Origin: Sthenelais limicola
Lineage: Eukaryota > Annelida > Polychaeta > Phyllodocida > Sigalionidae
Assembly: GCA_942159475.1 (NCBI GenBank)
Contig: OW804095.1
Coordinates: 88,735,740-88,799,739, forward strand
DNA length: 64,000 bases
Reading direction: 5' to 3'
Shown: positions 42,646 through 55,388 of the stretch, piece by piece
Layout of the letters: each line of letters starts with the position of its first letter
Numbering within the stretch: position 1 is the stretch's first letter
Program-made: the position numbers and the translations under genes
The notes under the pieces: generated by a model
What the model saw: only the letters and a program-made list of their open reading frames with translations
Databases searched by the model: none
What the model was told of the DNA's origin: nothing

Positions 42646-43931
42646 ATCAGGATATGATTTACAATGTTAGAAATAATCAAAACTGGTAGATTAGCCCGGT
42701 CCCCACACTCCCTACACATAATGACACACATGCTCGTTCCCATTTCCTCAGATATAGGGGGTCTTTTGGGGAAAGTTTGCATGTCCTCGAAAACTTAAAA
42801 AAAGGGGTCTTTTTTCTGGAGGACTTAGCGGAAATGGAAAAAAGGGGTCATAAATGGGCAGGTAAAGAGTCCATTCAAGCACTTCCAATGATCCTAGGAC
42901 GTCTAAAAGGCATCGAAGGCAGTGCGTTTCTCAATCAGTATCAATATAGTTGATTTGCCAGAAGGGATATAGGCCTATAACTGCTGTTAAAACAAGAAAC
43001 TAGGAGATGCTATTACAGGATGCAATGGATTTATCCAGTCTCAATGATAATGTGGGTCGGGCACTTCTGTTTTAAGGATTACTTTAGTTCTACTATTAGT
43101 AGGGTAAGAACCTGCATTTTATATATGTTCTAGCTGTGTTTCTGTTACAATTTGACAGGAAGTAATGCTGTGTCATATTTGGTCAGACATTAGACATGGT
43201 CTATAGACTATACCCTTTTGGTTATTGTATAGGCTACCATACTCAATTTATTATGAAGTGAAGCCATACTGACTAATGTTATAGCCATAAAATTATGGTT
43301 GTCTATGGTTAAGAAAAAAAGGTGTTTATTTCTTTGTAAATCAACTAATTATCGACTACTTTGTGATTTTAAGATGCAAATATTCCATACCTAATATATC
43401 CATCTTATATTAATTTAGATTTTAAAATGTCGGCATTTTTTCCAGAAAAAAAGGGTTTAACTTTAAACATGTCGGCGTTTTTCAGAAAATAGGGGTGTTT
43501 TTAGGTACTTTTTCAGCTCAAAATCCGCAGAAAAGATTATGTTTTCTGATAGGTGGAACAAGCCTATGTCCTGCTAATTTTATACAAGTGCGGGGACCAG
43601 GTAGATTAGGCCCTTTTAAAGGACTATTTCCACTGTTTACTCGTTGTTGGCTTAACAAACAACACCTTGATTAACACATGGTTAAGACAGGCTTCATGAA
43701 ACAGGACTAATGAACGCTTGGTAATTTTGCTGTTAATTATGAAACGCCCCTCAGTCCTACTTCATTGGACATCCGCTTCTGGGCCGATGGCTTATATCAA
43801 TGATGATATAATACAATATGTTAGGACGAGCACAGATCAAAACTGCAAGTTTTGGCTTTCCACTGGCTAATTTCTGTTGTTAAGGTGAATTTGCCCTGTC
43901 TGTGACTAAACGCCCTTGCCCTGTCTGTGAA
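42646..43931. other. No gene; possible MITE end near 43.7 kb
   Basis: Near 43690-43755 two TTCATGAAACAGG / TTATGAAACGCCCC stretches resemble the GGGGC..TTTCATAA ends common among invertebrate MITEs, here read on the minus strand. GTCGGC.TTTTTC.AGAAAA occurs twice (about 43430-43490). Confidence 0.35.
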
Positions 43932-44072
43932 TGTAGGCCAGAAGATGCCTCGGACCTGCGGCATCTTCTGGCCTACAGCCCCATGGTCCATACTTTGGCC
44001 AGGAGATTCCTTGGGCCTGCGGCCTTCGGCATCTCCTGGCCTGCAGTCCCTGCTCGGCCAAAACATGGACCA
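43932..44072. repeat. Cluster of GCC-rich hairpins
   Basis: Hairpin 1: arms 43932-43949 and 43960-43977 (TGTAGGCCAGAAGATGCC) pair perfectly, spacer TCGGACCTGC. Hairpin 2: GGCCAGGAGAT at 43997-44007 pairs with 44031-44041, nested inside 43984-44000 pairing with 44056-44072. The loops contain CTGCGGC and CCTTCGGC, like the hairpins at 17.5 and 19.2 kb. Confidence 0.85.
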
Positions 44073-44986
44073 ATCTAATACCATAATAGAGGTGTGTGCT
44101 TGTAAGCATGTATGGATAAATCCTAAGGTTTCAGCCTGCCTGTCGGTATTTAACAAATAAATTGGTTTCCACCATAGCTAACCACTCGAAACCAACACCT
44201 ACTCCATCTCCAGACTTCGAGATTTCTATACCCGACAATCTTTATATATATCACTGACGAGGAGCCCAGTACAACCTGTGCTTCAACTATTGGCACTGAG
44301 GAGAATACTATCTCTACAGGAAGTAGACCAAACAACTAGTATAACTCCCAAACTCCCAGACGACTTCATAATGCCACATCCATTGGACCTACTCCCTCCC
44401 CCCCCGTGACATTTCTCAGAAAAAAACACCGCATCCTCTACCAGATATCACAGACCATGAAACTAAACGACCACAATATTGGCACAAAAGTGCAAGAATT
44501 ATTGGCCAACGAGGGCAGACTTAAAAACTAAAGTGTAAATCTAGAATGCCATACCTCTATCTTTGTATAAACTCGTATTATATATACGCTAACAAAAAAT
44601 ATCTGCCGCCATATTATGTTCAACACTGATTGTACCAATGATTTTCACTTGATTTCAATCGATTGTATTACCATGTTCACATACATGTATATATACTACC
44701 CCATCACACATACACATATTCATGCCTTGGTTTCAGACTTGTGAAATTTGATCTTCGATCTTAAGTGGGTTTTTTCCCGAAATAAGGTTTGAAGCATTGT
44801 CATTCAATGATATATAATTAAGATACCACAATTGGTGGTTATTAGACTAATCACATTTGGATGATAACTGCACTGGGAGATTTACAGCCGCCATGTTAAA
44901 TCTTGATTCGCAAGGAATTATTATTATTTATTAAATTTGCATAGCGCTTGTACCAGCCAGTTGCTCAAAAGCGCTTAACATGCATG
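44073..44986. other. No gene recognised
   Basis: Pro/Thr/Ser-rich short frames at 44.15-44.53 kb are interrupted and unassigned. At 44920-44985 the stretch ATTTATTAAATTTGCATAGC with AGCGCTT/AAGCGCT pairing looks like a short dispersed repeat. Confidence 0.35.
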
Positions 44987-47369
44987 TGGCCAATTCCACC
45001 AATATGACAGCATTTGGCCCCCTAGACCCCCCCCCCCCTGGTTACGCAAACATAATTTTTACATTAATCAGTTGAGTTGGTATTATTTATCAACCTTACA
45101 TGCGCATTGAAATGCCAAGTATGGAACAATTCTGATTATTTTCTTACAGGGGGTTGAAAAATAGCTCCCAAATATGAAAAATGTCCAAACTAGCATGTCT
45201 ATTAGCGACACACTATGTGAATAAGAACATAAAATATTAGTAAAGTTAATATTTTTTTCATTTACCACTATATCATATAATTATGTAATTATGAATTGTA
45301 TAGAAAAAGATTTCAAAAATGATATAAAATGAATTATGACAGTAAATGTGTATAAATCCATCACAAATCGAGCTGGGGAACAGGTATATATGTTCTGCTT
45401 AAATTCACTTCTGTGCATAGCCTAACAAAGTAATTTAGATGAAAATATAAATATTGTGGGAAAACATTTGATTTAAAAAGTGATAATATTTCACCAGACA
45501 TTAATATTGTTCCCCAGTATGGACCAGTGTCAGAGACTTCACAATATATCAATTTTGAATACTATTTATGTAATTTCTGACCCACAAGGTGATGTTAATA
45601 TACAAATAGGTGGTTAATAGACAAATGGGTCGTTAATGGACACACGGGTCGTTAATAGACAAATGGGCCATTTTTCTGTATAAATCATGTGAAAACTAGG
45701 CGGAAATAATAACTATGGATCTATACAGACTGATATTATACCAAATCAATAATAAATGTCAAATTTAAAGTTCATTCTTAAAATACTGCCTTATAAAACC
45801 ATAAAAAGCTTTAAATATGGGAATCGTTAATACACAATACCTCAAGTTCCCATAGGTGCACTATGCATTTTCTCTGCCAGGGTCCATGAAAAACTTAAAC
45901 CAATACATTTAATGTTCATTACATATTAAATCCTATGCATTTCATCATTATTTGTTATAATTGAATAACATTAATGAAATCAGGAAACAATAAGGCAGTT
46001 TGGGAAATCGATATTTTATTATTCGATTTGATAAAATAATTAATTTTTATTTTGTTGTAAAATTGATGAAGAAGTAAAAGGTATTGTAAATTGATATGAA
46101 TAAAAGTTTTGTGAATATAAAATACAATGTTGAGAGGAAAATTAATATAATTTTATGATGAAGAGAAGTAGGATGTGGGTGGGTGGGTGAATGATTGGTG
46201 GTTTGAAAGTGATTGAGGTGGAGGCCAGGTAAGCTGGCTGTTACAATTCACTGCCACGCCCCCTTTTCCATATACCAAATATACGGGCATTTTACGTACT
46301 ATTCCTTTAGCATTGCAGTTTATGAGGAAACGGCTCATTTTTTCCGTTTTATAGAATAAAACAAACAATTAATGGCTCCTCCTACTGTCTCGAAATTGTC
46401 TACACATATAGTGCAGGTTATATACTACATATAAAAAGGAAAAAAAATATATGTCATCACTTTAAATTTTTTTTTATAGCTGTCTGAAATAAACATGTTT
46501 GGGAAACAGAGCTAGCTGTGGATACCCTCAGTTGTACCCATTTAGTATGCAAATCTATTGGGAAGTGCTGCATTTTTCTTTTACAGTTTTGGGAATAAAA
46601 CAAAAATGAAAACTCCTAATGTCCCAAAATTTTCTACACATATAGTGCAGGTAATATTCTACATATATATAGGGAAAAAAATATATGTCATCACGTTAAA
46701 AAAATAGTTGTAGCTGTTTGAAATAGACATGTTTAGGAAACATAGAGCACTTTGAAAGCAGCAGATTTTTGGGTTGTCAGCTATGTTTCAAACTAGAACG
46801 GTGACCCATTAATTTTGTTTCATGAACACACATACTTTAAGAATCATATATTAAAGAATCAGAAAAATGACATTTATTTTCGATGGGGAGAAAAATAAAA
46901 TTGTTTTGATAAAAATGGTGAAAAATAGTGATTTTTTTCAAGTTTTTAATTTAAAATTTGCATTACGTATTTGTTGTTTCCAGAATAAAAATAACAATGC
47001 ACTCTATAAAAAAGAGGCATATAATTATTGGCCAAATAATACTCTCTCCAAAACTGTTAATTTTACTTAAATTGAGTGAATGTAAACAGCAAATATGAAC
47101 TATGAAGTCAAGGTACTGTGAAATGAGCCCCCCTTATGGTCCTCATTGGTTCTTTTGAGATACCAAATTTTGAAGCACTGTAATTCAAAAATGAGTACGG
47201 CGACCCATTAATTTTTTTCCATCCTTATGACAAAAAACACTTCAAGAATCAAATATCAAAGTTTCAAAAAAATGACATTTATTTTGATTTTCCACTAGAT
47301 AGTAGCGTTTGCCTTTAATCACTTTCCACGGTTGGGGGCCAAATGTTGTCAAATTGGTGGAATTGGCCA
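44987..47369. mobile_element. 2.4-kb segment bounded by 36-bp terminal inverted repeats
   Basis: TGGCCAATTCCACCAAT.TGACA.CATTTGGCCCCC occurs at 44987-45022 and, inverted, at 47334-47369, with only two differences. A further copy is at 59362-59397. The interior has no coding frame of note; it includes diverged duplications (about 46380-46500 against 46610-46745, and 46799-46895 against 47200-47290). This fits a non-autonomous DNA transposon, or a satellite array trapped between two repeat ends. No clear target duplication was seen. Confidence 0.6.
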
Positions 47370-49345
47370 TGTGTGTAAGGTAAATGGTAGAGAGAATAAA
47401 AGTTACATGAATTGATTATTTGCATAATGTATGAAGAATAAATAGGGACAATAAATATGGGAGTTATATGTCAGTGTACAAACTAGGTCCTCGAATGTAA
47501 ATTGCCAAGATAGGACAGGTTTTTATGCTTCCCATCATGCCTTTGGAATCCATCGATCATTGACAGGAGGATTACCATTGTTGAAAATATTATGCCTATT
47601 TTTTAATTAAAGTGATGCTAAATAGATGTATGTCAGATTCAATGAGAATCCATACCAGCATGCGCTGTAATAGACATGCGCAGTGGCACATACAAATCCC
47701 CTACTGTAGGAGTCATACTAAGTCATACTAAGTCATACCATTCAAATTTACCTCAATTCAGTTTTTCAATTCGGCTTTTCAGGTAAATGGCGCCAATATA
47801 TCCTTAATCAATTTTTCAGGACATGACATGGATTCCTATTCTCATCACCTAACAGCGTGGCTTCCGTAATGGTATGGCATTCATGTTCATTATTATAATT
47901 GTAGTTGGGCGGTTATGCTTCCATTCATTGGGAAAATAACATATAAACCGGGGACAGTGTCACATGACCTTGACCAACATATGGGTCTGTCTTCTCCATA
48001 TTGAGTTTCAAGATTGGCAGCAGTCTTGAAGCTAGTGGCTGCGAAGAAGACTTCATCATTGGGGCAGAGCTCAGCCATTATTTGGCAATATATCGGCATT
48101 GTTTGATATAATATGTAGCGCTATCCCATTTAGATACCTCAATTTAAGGCATCACCTACAAAGAATGGGTTAAGTAGAACTCCGAATGGGTTAAGTATAC
48201 TCATAATAAGAATCCTAAATGGTTTTGTCGATATCTTGATTGATTGTTTATAGTGTTACTATTTTACTTTTTCCCCTTCTCTCTATAGTAACTATAAGTA
48301 TGTAAATTGGAGAAAATGTACGAACTTTTGGATTGTTGTTGCCAGTCTAGATGTAGAACATATATTATTATGACTGATTTTACTTGAAGTTTAAATAAAC
48401 GGGTGATATGTGAAGGATTTCCGTCCTCAATACCAACAAGTACACTCATAATGCTACGTTTATAATAAACATATACAATATATGGTCGGTTCTCACGAAA
48501 TGGGGACACTGGGGCTATTTTGGGGTCAAATTCTAAATTGATTGAAACTTCTAATCCTTCACATCATTCTGTGCATATCGTATTAAAATAGTTATTTCAT
48601 GTTTTTTAGAGTTTCTCTTGGGTGTTGGAACGCAATATTTTAGTGCTGATACGTCATCATTGTTTTCTGGCACTTCTGCGATAATCTTTTTTATTTCTAC
48701 GACCAGTATTATGTCAAGAAAGGGTGAATTACCATAATTATCAGCCAATTACCTGACCATGAAGTTTCTTAAATTGTCTTTGATAAATGAGTGTTTTCAG
48801 CATACATGTGTATTGTCCATAGAATATTAATTATTTATTCTAGATACACAACACCATGCTTCCCCTGAAAGCCCTATCTGCATCTTTGGATATAAGTTTG
48901 ATTCGTATATTATTGACCCCTATCGATATATCACCCATGGACACAAGGCCTGTCACAAGCCTTTTCGTGAGAGTTGACTGTAGATAAGTGAAATGATATA
49001 ATATTACTCTAAAGAAGGTATACTTTTAAACGATACATCCCCACCCTTTCACATTCAACACTTTACATGAGCTCTTGACCATATAATACCGTGTATCAGT
49101 GATGCAGACAGCGATTTCCTTCCAATACTAAAACTCATATATAAGTCTATAGTGACCAGCAACAATATTCGTTTTTGGTTGGCGTCTCAAGTGTGAAACG
49201 GTCAGGCCGAACGCTAGATGACCCATACGTTATGATCCTTGTCAAACAATATCTTCCCAATGCAATCAGCCCTGATGATTGCTTTTACACCCTATCGTCT
49301 ATTCAATATTGGATTGAGTGACTTGCTCCCCAAGCATTACAATTT
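47370..49345. other. No gene recognised
   Basis: Small tandem AGTCATACTA (47.71 kb). Frames are short and unassigned. 48.1-49.3 kb is AT-rich and featureless by eye. Confidence 0.35.
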
Positions 49346-49933
49346 TTATGACAAATGTGTAAGATTACCTGAGAGAAGGGCTGTCACTGTTGACCCGTAA
49401 CAGCGGGGGGTGGTCCGCCGAAAGATAGAAGAGTTAGAAGAGGTATCACTATTATCAGTACAGAAGATAGATTCGGTAGAAACGTGCGCATGAGGCACCA
49501 ATCCAGATCCGCAGCAGTTACAGTTATTATTGATTATTATAATAACAGTATCATCCTCATGGAAAATACTGTTTTCCCCATCATATCCAGGTAGATTCAG
49601 GGTATTATTGTTAATTTCCACCGTAGGGGTCGCTTCGGTAGTGGGAGGTGCAGAAGGAGAGGACGGCGAGTAAGGGGTAGTACATGTAGTAGTAATGTTA
49701 TCAGTGGCTGCTTTATCGAAATTCTGTTCACTTTGTGAGGTGGATGATGCAGCAGGAGGAGAAGGGAGGAAGAGAGTGTGATTACTTTCGATACAGTTCT
49801 GAGACACACCTGTTTGATGAAAGTCTTCTATGATCGTGTGTTGTCGTTTTTGATCGGTTTCACTCGTGTAGTGTGGACGGGGCTCGTCCAGTTGAAGCAT
49901 GCTGGGCAGCAAGCGATGCCGTAGTATCATCAT
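49346..49933 (-). CDS. Possible host coding exon, unknown product
   Basis: A 195-codon frame, the longest outside the Polinton, the retroelement relic at 55-57 kb and simple repeats. The sense strand has ATGACAG directly before the ATG at 49933, a usable 3' splice site, and TCTCAG|GTAATC near the end (exon would end at 49369), a good 5' splice site. It may therefore be a ~565-bp exon rather than a whole gene. The product is Ser/Thr/Pro/Asn-rich and hydrophilic, with a short IIIINNNCNCCGSG stretch; no domain, signal peptide or membrane segment is evident. A CpG-rich, promoter-like segment lies about 1.5 kb upstream. I do not recognise the family. Chance remains possible. Confidence 0.35.
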   Translation of the reverse strand: MMILRHRLLPSMLQLDEPRPHYTSETDQKRQHTIIEDFHQTGVSQNCIESNHTLFLPSPPAASSTSQSEQNFDKAATDNITTTCTTPYSPSSPSAPPTTEATPTVEINNNTLNLPGYDGENSIFHEDDTVIIIINNNCNCCGSGLVPHAHVSTESIFCTDNSDTSSNSSIFRRTTPRCYGSTVTALLSGNLTHLS

Positions 49934-50640
49934 CTGTCATACACAAATGCATGCAATATGGCTGTGCCGGAGACATATGGTGAAATTCCTAACGCAATTC
50001 ACGCACCTATAGGAAACACAGATGAGCTCGATTGGTCACTCCCACATAGGGCCTATTAAAAGGCCTCACTCTCAAAAAGCTATCGGCCCGTTTGCTACAT
50101 GTAATGTCATATATACATATACACTTGATGATATTTGGATATGTATCGGGACGATTGGCTGCCGTGTATACTGTGATCTACACATGAGTAAAACCCTTTT
50201 CTATTGTACAATTTCCTATTTTGCACTGCGTAGATCTTAGCGGAGATGAATTGAATGGTTTTCACTGAACGTTGAGTGACGCGAGAAAAATGCATTCAAC
50301 CTTTGAGGAGACGGGAGTGAGAGACAGTGAAGACCGAAAGACAAGCTCTACATATCATTCACACACCACGTCAGCAGTTTTAGTCATCTGTCGCGATGTA
50401 CAATCAATTACCCATGGGTTCAGGAGAATACATTTTCTCCTGTTGAATACTGTTCAATTGCGGCACTAAATTAGAACAGAAATCCCAGGCTGAAATTATG
50501 AATATATCTCCGGGTCACATAGAACATTTCTGGATATAATGCGAATAGAAGTAAGGTCCACCCATGCACCTTGTTAATCCTCTACTTCCTACCCTTTCGC
50601 TTTCACCTCATGTATCTGTATCCCTTTCTCTCCTTCTCTC
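49934..50640. other. Upstream of the candidate exon; nothing assigned
   Basis: No distinct feature. If the exon at 49346-49933 is real, this stretch would be intron. Confidence 0.3.
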
Positions 50641-51470
50641 CATGCTCCTTCTGTACTCCTCTTCCTAATTAATAAAATACAACCAACGGACGCGAAATCG
50701 CCCGTGCGCAGCGAATGCTGGTTCACTTGCCGCTTGCTGAGTGTACAGCCAGCGAGCAGAGAATGCACGAACATATATTATCCGGAATTTTAATTTCTGA
50801 ACACACTTTTTTCTTTGCAGCTGGCTATATGAATCCAAACTGCTGCACACATCCAGGCGTATTTAGAAACTACAACTCACGAGTCCAAAGCCCACGGCAC
50901 CATCCTCCACGCTCCGCGCCGAGAGCATAGTCCTAGTACAGTGTGAGGCCTTCCAAATAGTCCCTTTTAGTTACCCGGCGAAAGGGGACTTTTAAGTGTC
51001 GCGTAATCCTGGGGAAGAAACTACTATCATCAAACACCTCCCGAATTATCCCTCGCGGTACATCCTAAACTTGTGTTGAGTTAGTCCAGGAAAATCTCCA
51101 TTTTGTTCCGAGTGTGTGCGTGTGTGTCAGTTCTCTCCGTGTTCTTTTATCACTCTCACCATTCCCAAACGCAAGTCCTGTACAGAGAGCAGCCGAGTGC
51201 AGCAGGAGGAGGAGAGCGGAGAGGAGGAGTAGGAGGTGCAGACGGGATGAGGCTTTGCTGCATTGACTCGCGCTGCTTTTGCGCGAAGCTCGAGCATTAG
51301 TTTCTGGCGATACGAATGAGGCAACGCAGGACGACGATCGCCGCGCCACCTGGGTGACGCGTACGAGTTATAATAAAATGGCGCGCATTGCCTACGTCAG
51401 CGGGACTCACGCTTAGTTATTGCGCGCCTCTAGTTCGTCTGCGCAAGTTTGACGTCACAGCCACCTAAAA
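50641..51470. promoter_or_regulatory. CpG-rich promoter-like segment
   Basis: A GC- and CpG-rich island in AT-rich surroundings, with many GCGC and CGCG sites. On the plus strand TGACGTCA (a CRE palindrome) is at 51450-51457, followed by ATCCAATGG (CCAAT box); TTATAATAAAATGG lies near 51368. A minus-strand frame 51065-51349 includes a Leu-rich hydrophobic run and could be a first exon, but this is weak. Direction is uncertain; it could be bidirectional. Confidence 0.35.
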
Positions 51471-54356
51471 TCCAATGGAAAAGGTATCCAAGCAGTGATC
51501 TATGCAGAGATATGGTCAACTTGTGCAATGATATTGCCTGTAAAACCGCCCAACGAAAACTTATGGAAATACAGGGGAGGCGTTTTAGAGCATCACAGAT
51601 AGGAAGGGGACAACCCAGCCCGGAAGGAATTAGAACCATTCAGGAGCCAATAGGAAGTAATAAGGACGTTATTCTCGGAATGGAACTCTTTTAAATTGCT
51701 GCATACCGAATTTGGGGGCCTTGAAGGAGGAAACCCAGATGAGGACCTAAGTAATTTCGCATGCATAGGCTATTATATATACATATAATAATTATATTAT
51801 ATAATATATATTCTCTCCCATTGGATCGGCGGTTTTATCGCGCAGGGAAGCGTGACTAGATCTGTGACAACATTTCATTTTCTCAAGTGGCGCTTTGTTT
51901 TTGTGTTTATGATCTTATTTACCTTAGTTTGACAATATATCAACTTGGTTGAACTCTCCTTTGGTGCAATTATATCCAGTTAATTCGTTTTCGCCGAAAA
52001 TGGCATATTGTGTTCGGCCCTTCTCCTCAAAGGAATATTCTTATTCCATAGAATATGAAAAATATCAAAGACACTGGTGTGATTTAGAAGCATCTCTCGA
52101 GATATTGGTAGCGCCAACTAAAGGTACGGCCCATTAATTTGTAGTCAATCAAAATTGCATTGCATTATATTTTTTATTACAAGTCGATGTATTAGGGGAA
52201 AAAATGAAACTAGAGCGAACGTTTCATATTGACTTGTTTGGTTATAACTATTCATCTATAAAAATGCAGATGTATTGTCTGGAAATTCGTATTGTTTCTT
52301 CACGGGAAAGCATGTGGAATGATCTGCATGCATGGTGGGTGTGCAATTCTATTTTATTGTATGATTAAATTCGAGTTTGCTGCTAAAATAATCATTAATA
52401 AAAGATTAGAAATCTAGGAGGAATGATTCGAAAGACTCTAAAAGATTTTAAATGCTCCAATGTCTAGGAACTGAATGAATTAGGGGTCTAAATTAAACCA
52501 GAGCGAACTTTTCAACTTGACTCTTTTGATTATATATTCGTTTATAAATTTGCAGATTATTGTCGGAAAATTAAAATTATTTCTTTAAATAAGCCTAATT
52601 AATCAATTAAGTATAGGCCTATATTATGTATAAAGATGGAGTTTGTGGTCAACTGTGTAATATCAACAAACCATATGCTTTCATCTAGTGCTGTACGAAA
52701 TGAACTAATAAGGGAAAAGGTCGAAGGACCTGGAATGGCGCATCATTGCTGGTATGTTTTCATATCCCCTGCTTGTTAATATTATCTACGGTATCATTTC
52801 GTTTCCGTGTTGGTACCACTGATGTGTCACACACAATGGTTCGATCTTGATGCCATGAAGTAAGTAGCACCGGAGCACATTTTCAGACCAACCAGGGGGC
52901 CATTTCATAACTAAATTCCCGCTATCCGCTATTTGGGGCCATTTCATAACTAAATTCCCGCTATCCGCTATTCTGCTATTCGCTCAAAAAACTATGGTGG
53001 ACAGAATTGGAGGTACCGCTATCCGATGGCCGTTCCATCCTGGTATGGTCCACAAATTCCCAGTCCAGTCGGGCCCATTTTCCGATACCGGCGACAAATT
53101 CCGATAACGCCCCAAAATTGTCTCACCCGATTTCCGTTGGCCAATCTCCGAGCACCCAATTTTGCAGAGAAATTCGTATCAGAGAAAAACAACTGGGGTA
53201 CACCATCATTTCCATTAGGGACTTAATGAAAACGGGAACCGGAATACTATGGAAAGCCAATTTGGTACATACCGATGTCAGGTATCCGACAACCGATGCC
53301 CGAATTGTCCGACATCTGATGCCCGAGACCGTACCGAAACATCTGAACCAAACCCCAAATCGATACTGAACCCCAAACTTAACTTCCCCATAAAATTTCA
53401 TACCGAAATCCTTTGGTGGATGTCAGTTAACTCAGACGTCAGATGTCGGATGTCGGATGTCGGATTTTAAATTGTGGTAAAGGCTCAAATTGTTTTCGAG
53501 TAATAAGCATTTATATTCTGACATAATTTTAGACATTATTTGGGCGAATTATTTATTTATTTTATTCACTTACAGGCCAAGACATAATATAATTAATAAT
53601 AATATTCAAATGTAATAACGTATTGTCCACCATGGACGTGCTTCATACGGTGCCTATATATATAAGAAAAACATACTTCTTAAGGAGATCTACATACATA
53701 AGGACAAGATTTAATTCTTGCCGTATAAGCCAAATGCAAATTTTCCTACATATACTGGATATATTAAAGTAACCCAAAATACCTGACTCAATGTGTAAGG
53801 AAACCAAACTATAATTACCAATAGAAGGCAAGAGATGTACTTTCTCTCACAAATAAACACCAATATCAAAAATAGAATAAATAAAAAGATTAATTATGCT
53901 TATTTGAGGTTAGACCGAATTTTAAAAAATCTGAATCCTGAATTTCGCCGAAGTTGCTCTGAAGTTGCTCCGAATCGGGTGACCTGAATTTAGGTATGTA
54001 CCAAATTCGCTTTCCATAGAATACAGAGAATGGGGCTTGGAACTTGGGACACTTTACCCGGAGCTGCGGGGACAGAAATAGGAAAAGTTATACCTTGAGG
54101 TATCAGGGACTTGTTAGAGGCAGAATATTCAAGTTTAACCAGAAGATGTTTAAACGCTTAAAGTATGCCTCTTTATACTACCCAAAATATCTCATACAAG
54201 TCAGTTAGTCTGGCTGTAACAATGGAGCGGACCTGTCACGCTCAACTGTACATCTACAGTCCTTGCATTTGTTTTGACATATTGGATGTATTGTGTGAGA
54301 TTTATATGTGTTATTCCGCTGTTTGCTGAGCGTTTCTCCTGGGCCCTGTTGTATAA
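51471..54356. other. No confident gene; tandem 38-bp repeat at 52896-52972
   Basis: GGGGCCATTTCATAACTAAA begins a 38-bp unit present twice (52896-52933 and 52935-52972) and resembles a MITE end. GATGTCGGAT-type short repeats follow at 53.24-53.46 kb. The 81-codon frame at 51449-51694, just after the CRE/CCAAT motifs, has no recognised domain. Confidence 0.4.
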
Positions 54357-55353
54357 GCTAAGCAAGGAATTTTTTCTGTAGGAACTTTTCCCTCCCTACA
54401 TTCATTCCTACATAAAACTCCCAGCTCGTAGGAATATTCCTTGCTGTACAGGTGTGGGTCAGCAAGGTAGAAGGTAAATAGGATGCATAAGATTCACTAA
54501 TTTCTTGGGTTTAAAGACTAATATGACACATTTCTTACAATGTTAAGTGACAATGTTAGTAAAATATCTGAACACTTTTTCTTATACCTTTAAATCTGAT
54601 GCAGATTATCCAGAATGGATTCAAATCTAATCCACAGGCATGACCTAGAAACTGACCCATTTAGCTGTGGGAATTTCCTAGATTGATACTTGTTGTTTCC
54701 TATGTAGGAATTTCCCCCAGAAGTTTTCCTACCGAAGTAATTTCCCTCATTCTTTCCTCTGAGTTAAACATGAAAAGACTGGAAAACTTACCTTTTAGGT
54801 GTTCCCTCAGGAATTCCTTAGTATTTATTGACTGCAAAAATATGATTTTACTAATCACATATATATCTGCTATTGTTAAAGTACAAAGTTTCTGCTCTTA
54901 GATGAGTTTTCTGTTGATTATTAACATAATTTGATTGAGTCTGGCTAGAAAAAACAAGCCTCCCAAGCTGGGATTCGAACCATGGACCTGAGAGCTGAGC
55001 TTGTCTGGGAAAAAAACAAGCAGCACTGGGTGGGGATTGAACCGCCGACCTGAGAGTTTTATTATTACCAATCAAAATTTGTCCTTGACCTAGTTTGTCT
55101 CAATTGTTTGTGACTCAAGAGTGTTTGGTTTCTAGTGAGAACAAGGCATGTTCCCTCATTTACCATGTACCTTGAAGACTGTTGTTTGAAGTAGGCAGGG
55201 GATATTGAGTGGTTCAAGGAGGGAAATGCTGTAGTAAATTCCTACGTTATTACATGTGCATGGTGGGAAGGAAAAGTTGTAGGAAAATTCCCAGAGAAAC
55301 ATAATTGAAACTATATGGGACTGAAGGAATTCCCTCAGTTTTCCTTGCTTAGC
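54357..55353. mobile_element. ~1-kb MITE-like segment with embedded tRNA-like boxes
   Basis: GCTAAGCAAGGAA at 54357-54369 is exactly inverted at 55341-55353, and TAGGAA/TTCCTA motifs recur throughout. Inside, on the minus strand, two B-box-like sequences follow CTCTCAGGTC: GGTTCGAATCC (about 54974) and GGTTCAATCC (about 55035), about 60 bp apart, as expected for a dimeric or duplicated tRNA-derived SINE. No coding. Confidence 0.45.
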
Positions 55354-55388
55354 AGCTGGGAAGGAATAGTTCAGAGAAGGAATAGCCT

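Noticed and set aside
43821..44160. Overlapping frames on both strands
   Set aside because: They mirror each other because the DNA is a cluster of hairpins; no domain is seen.
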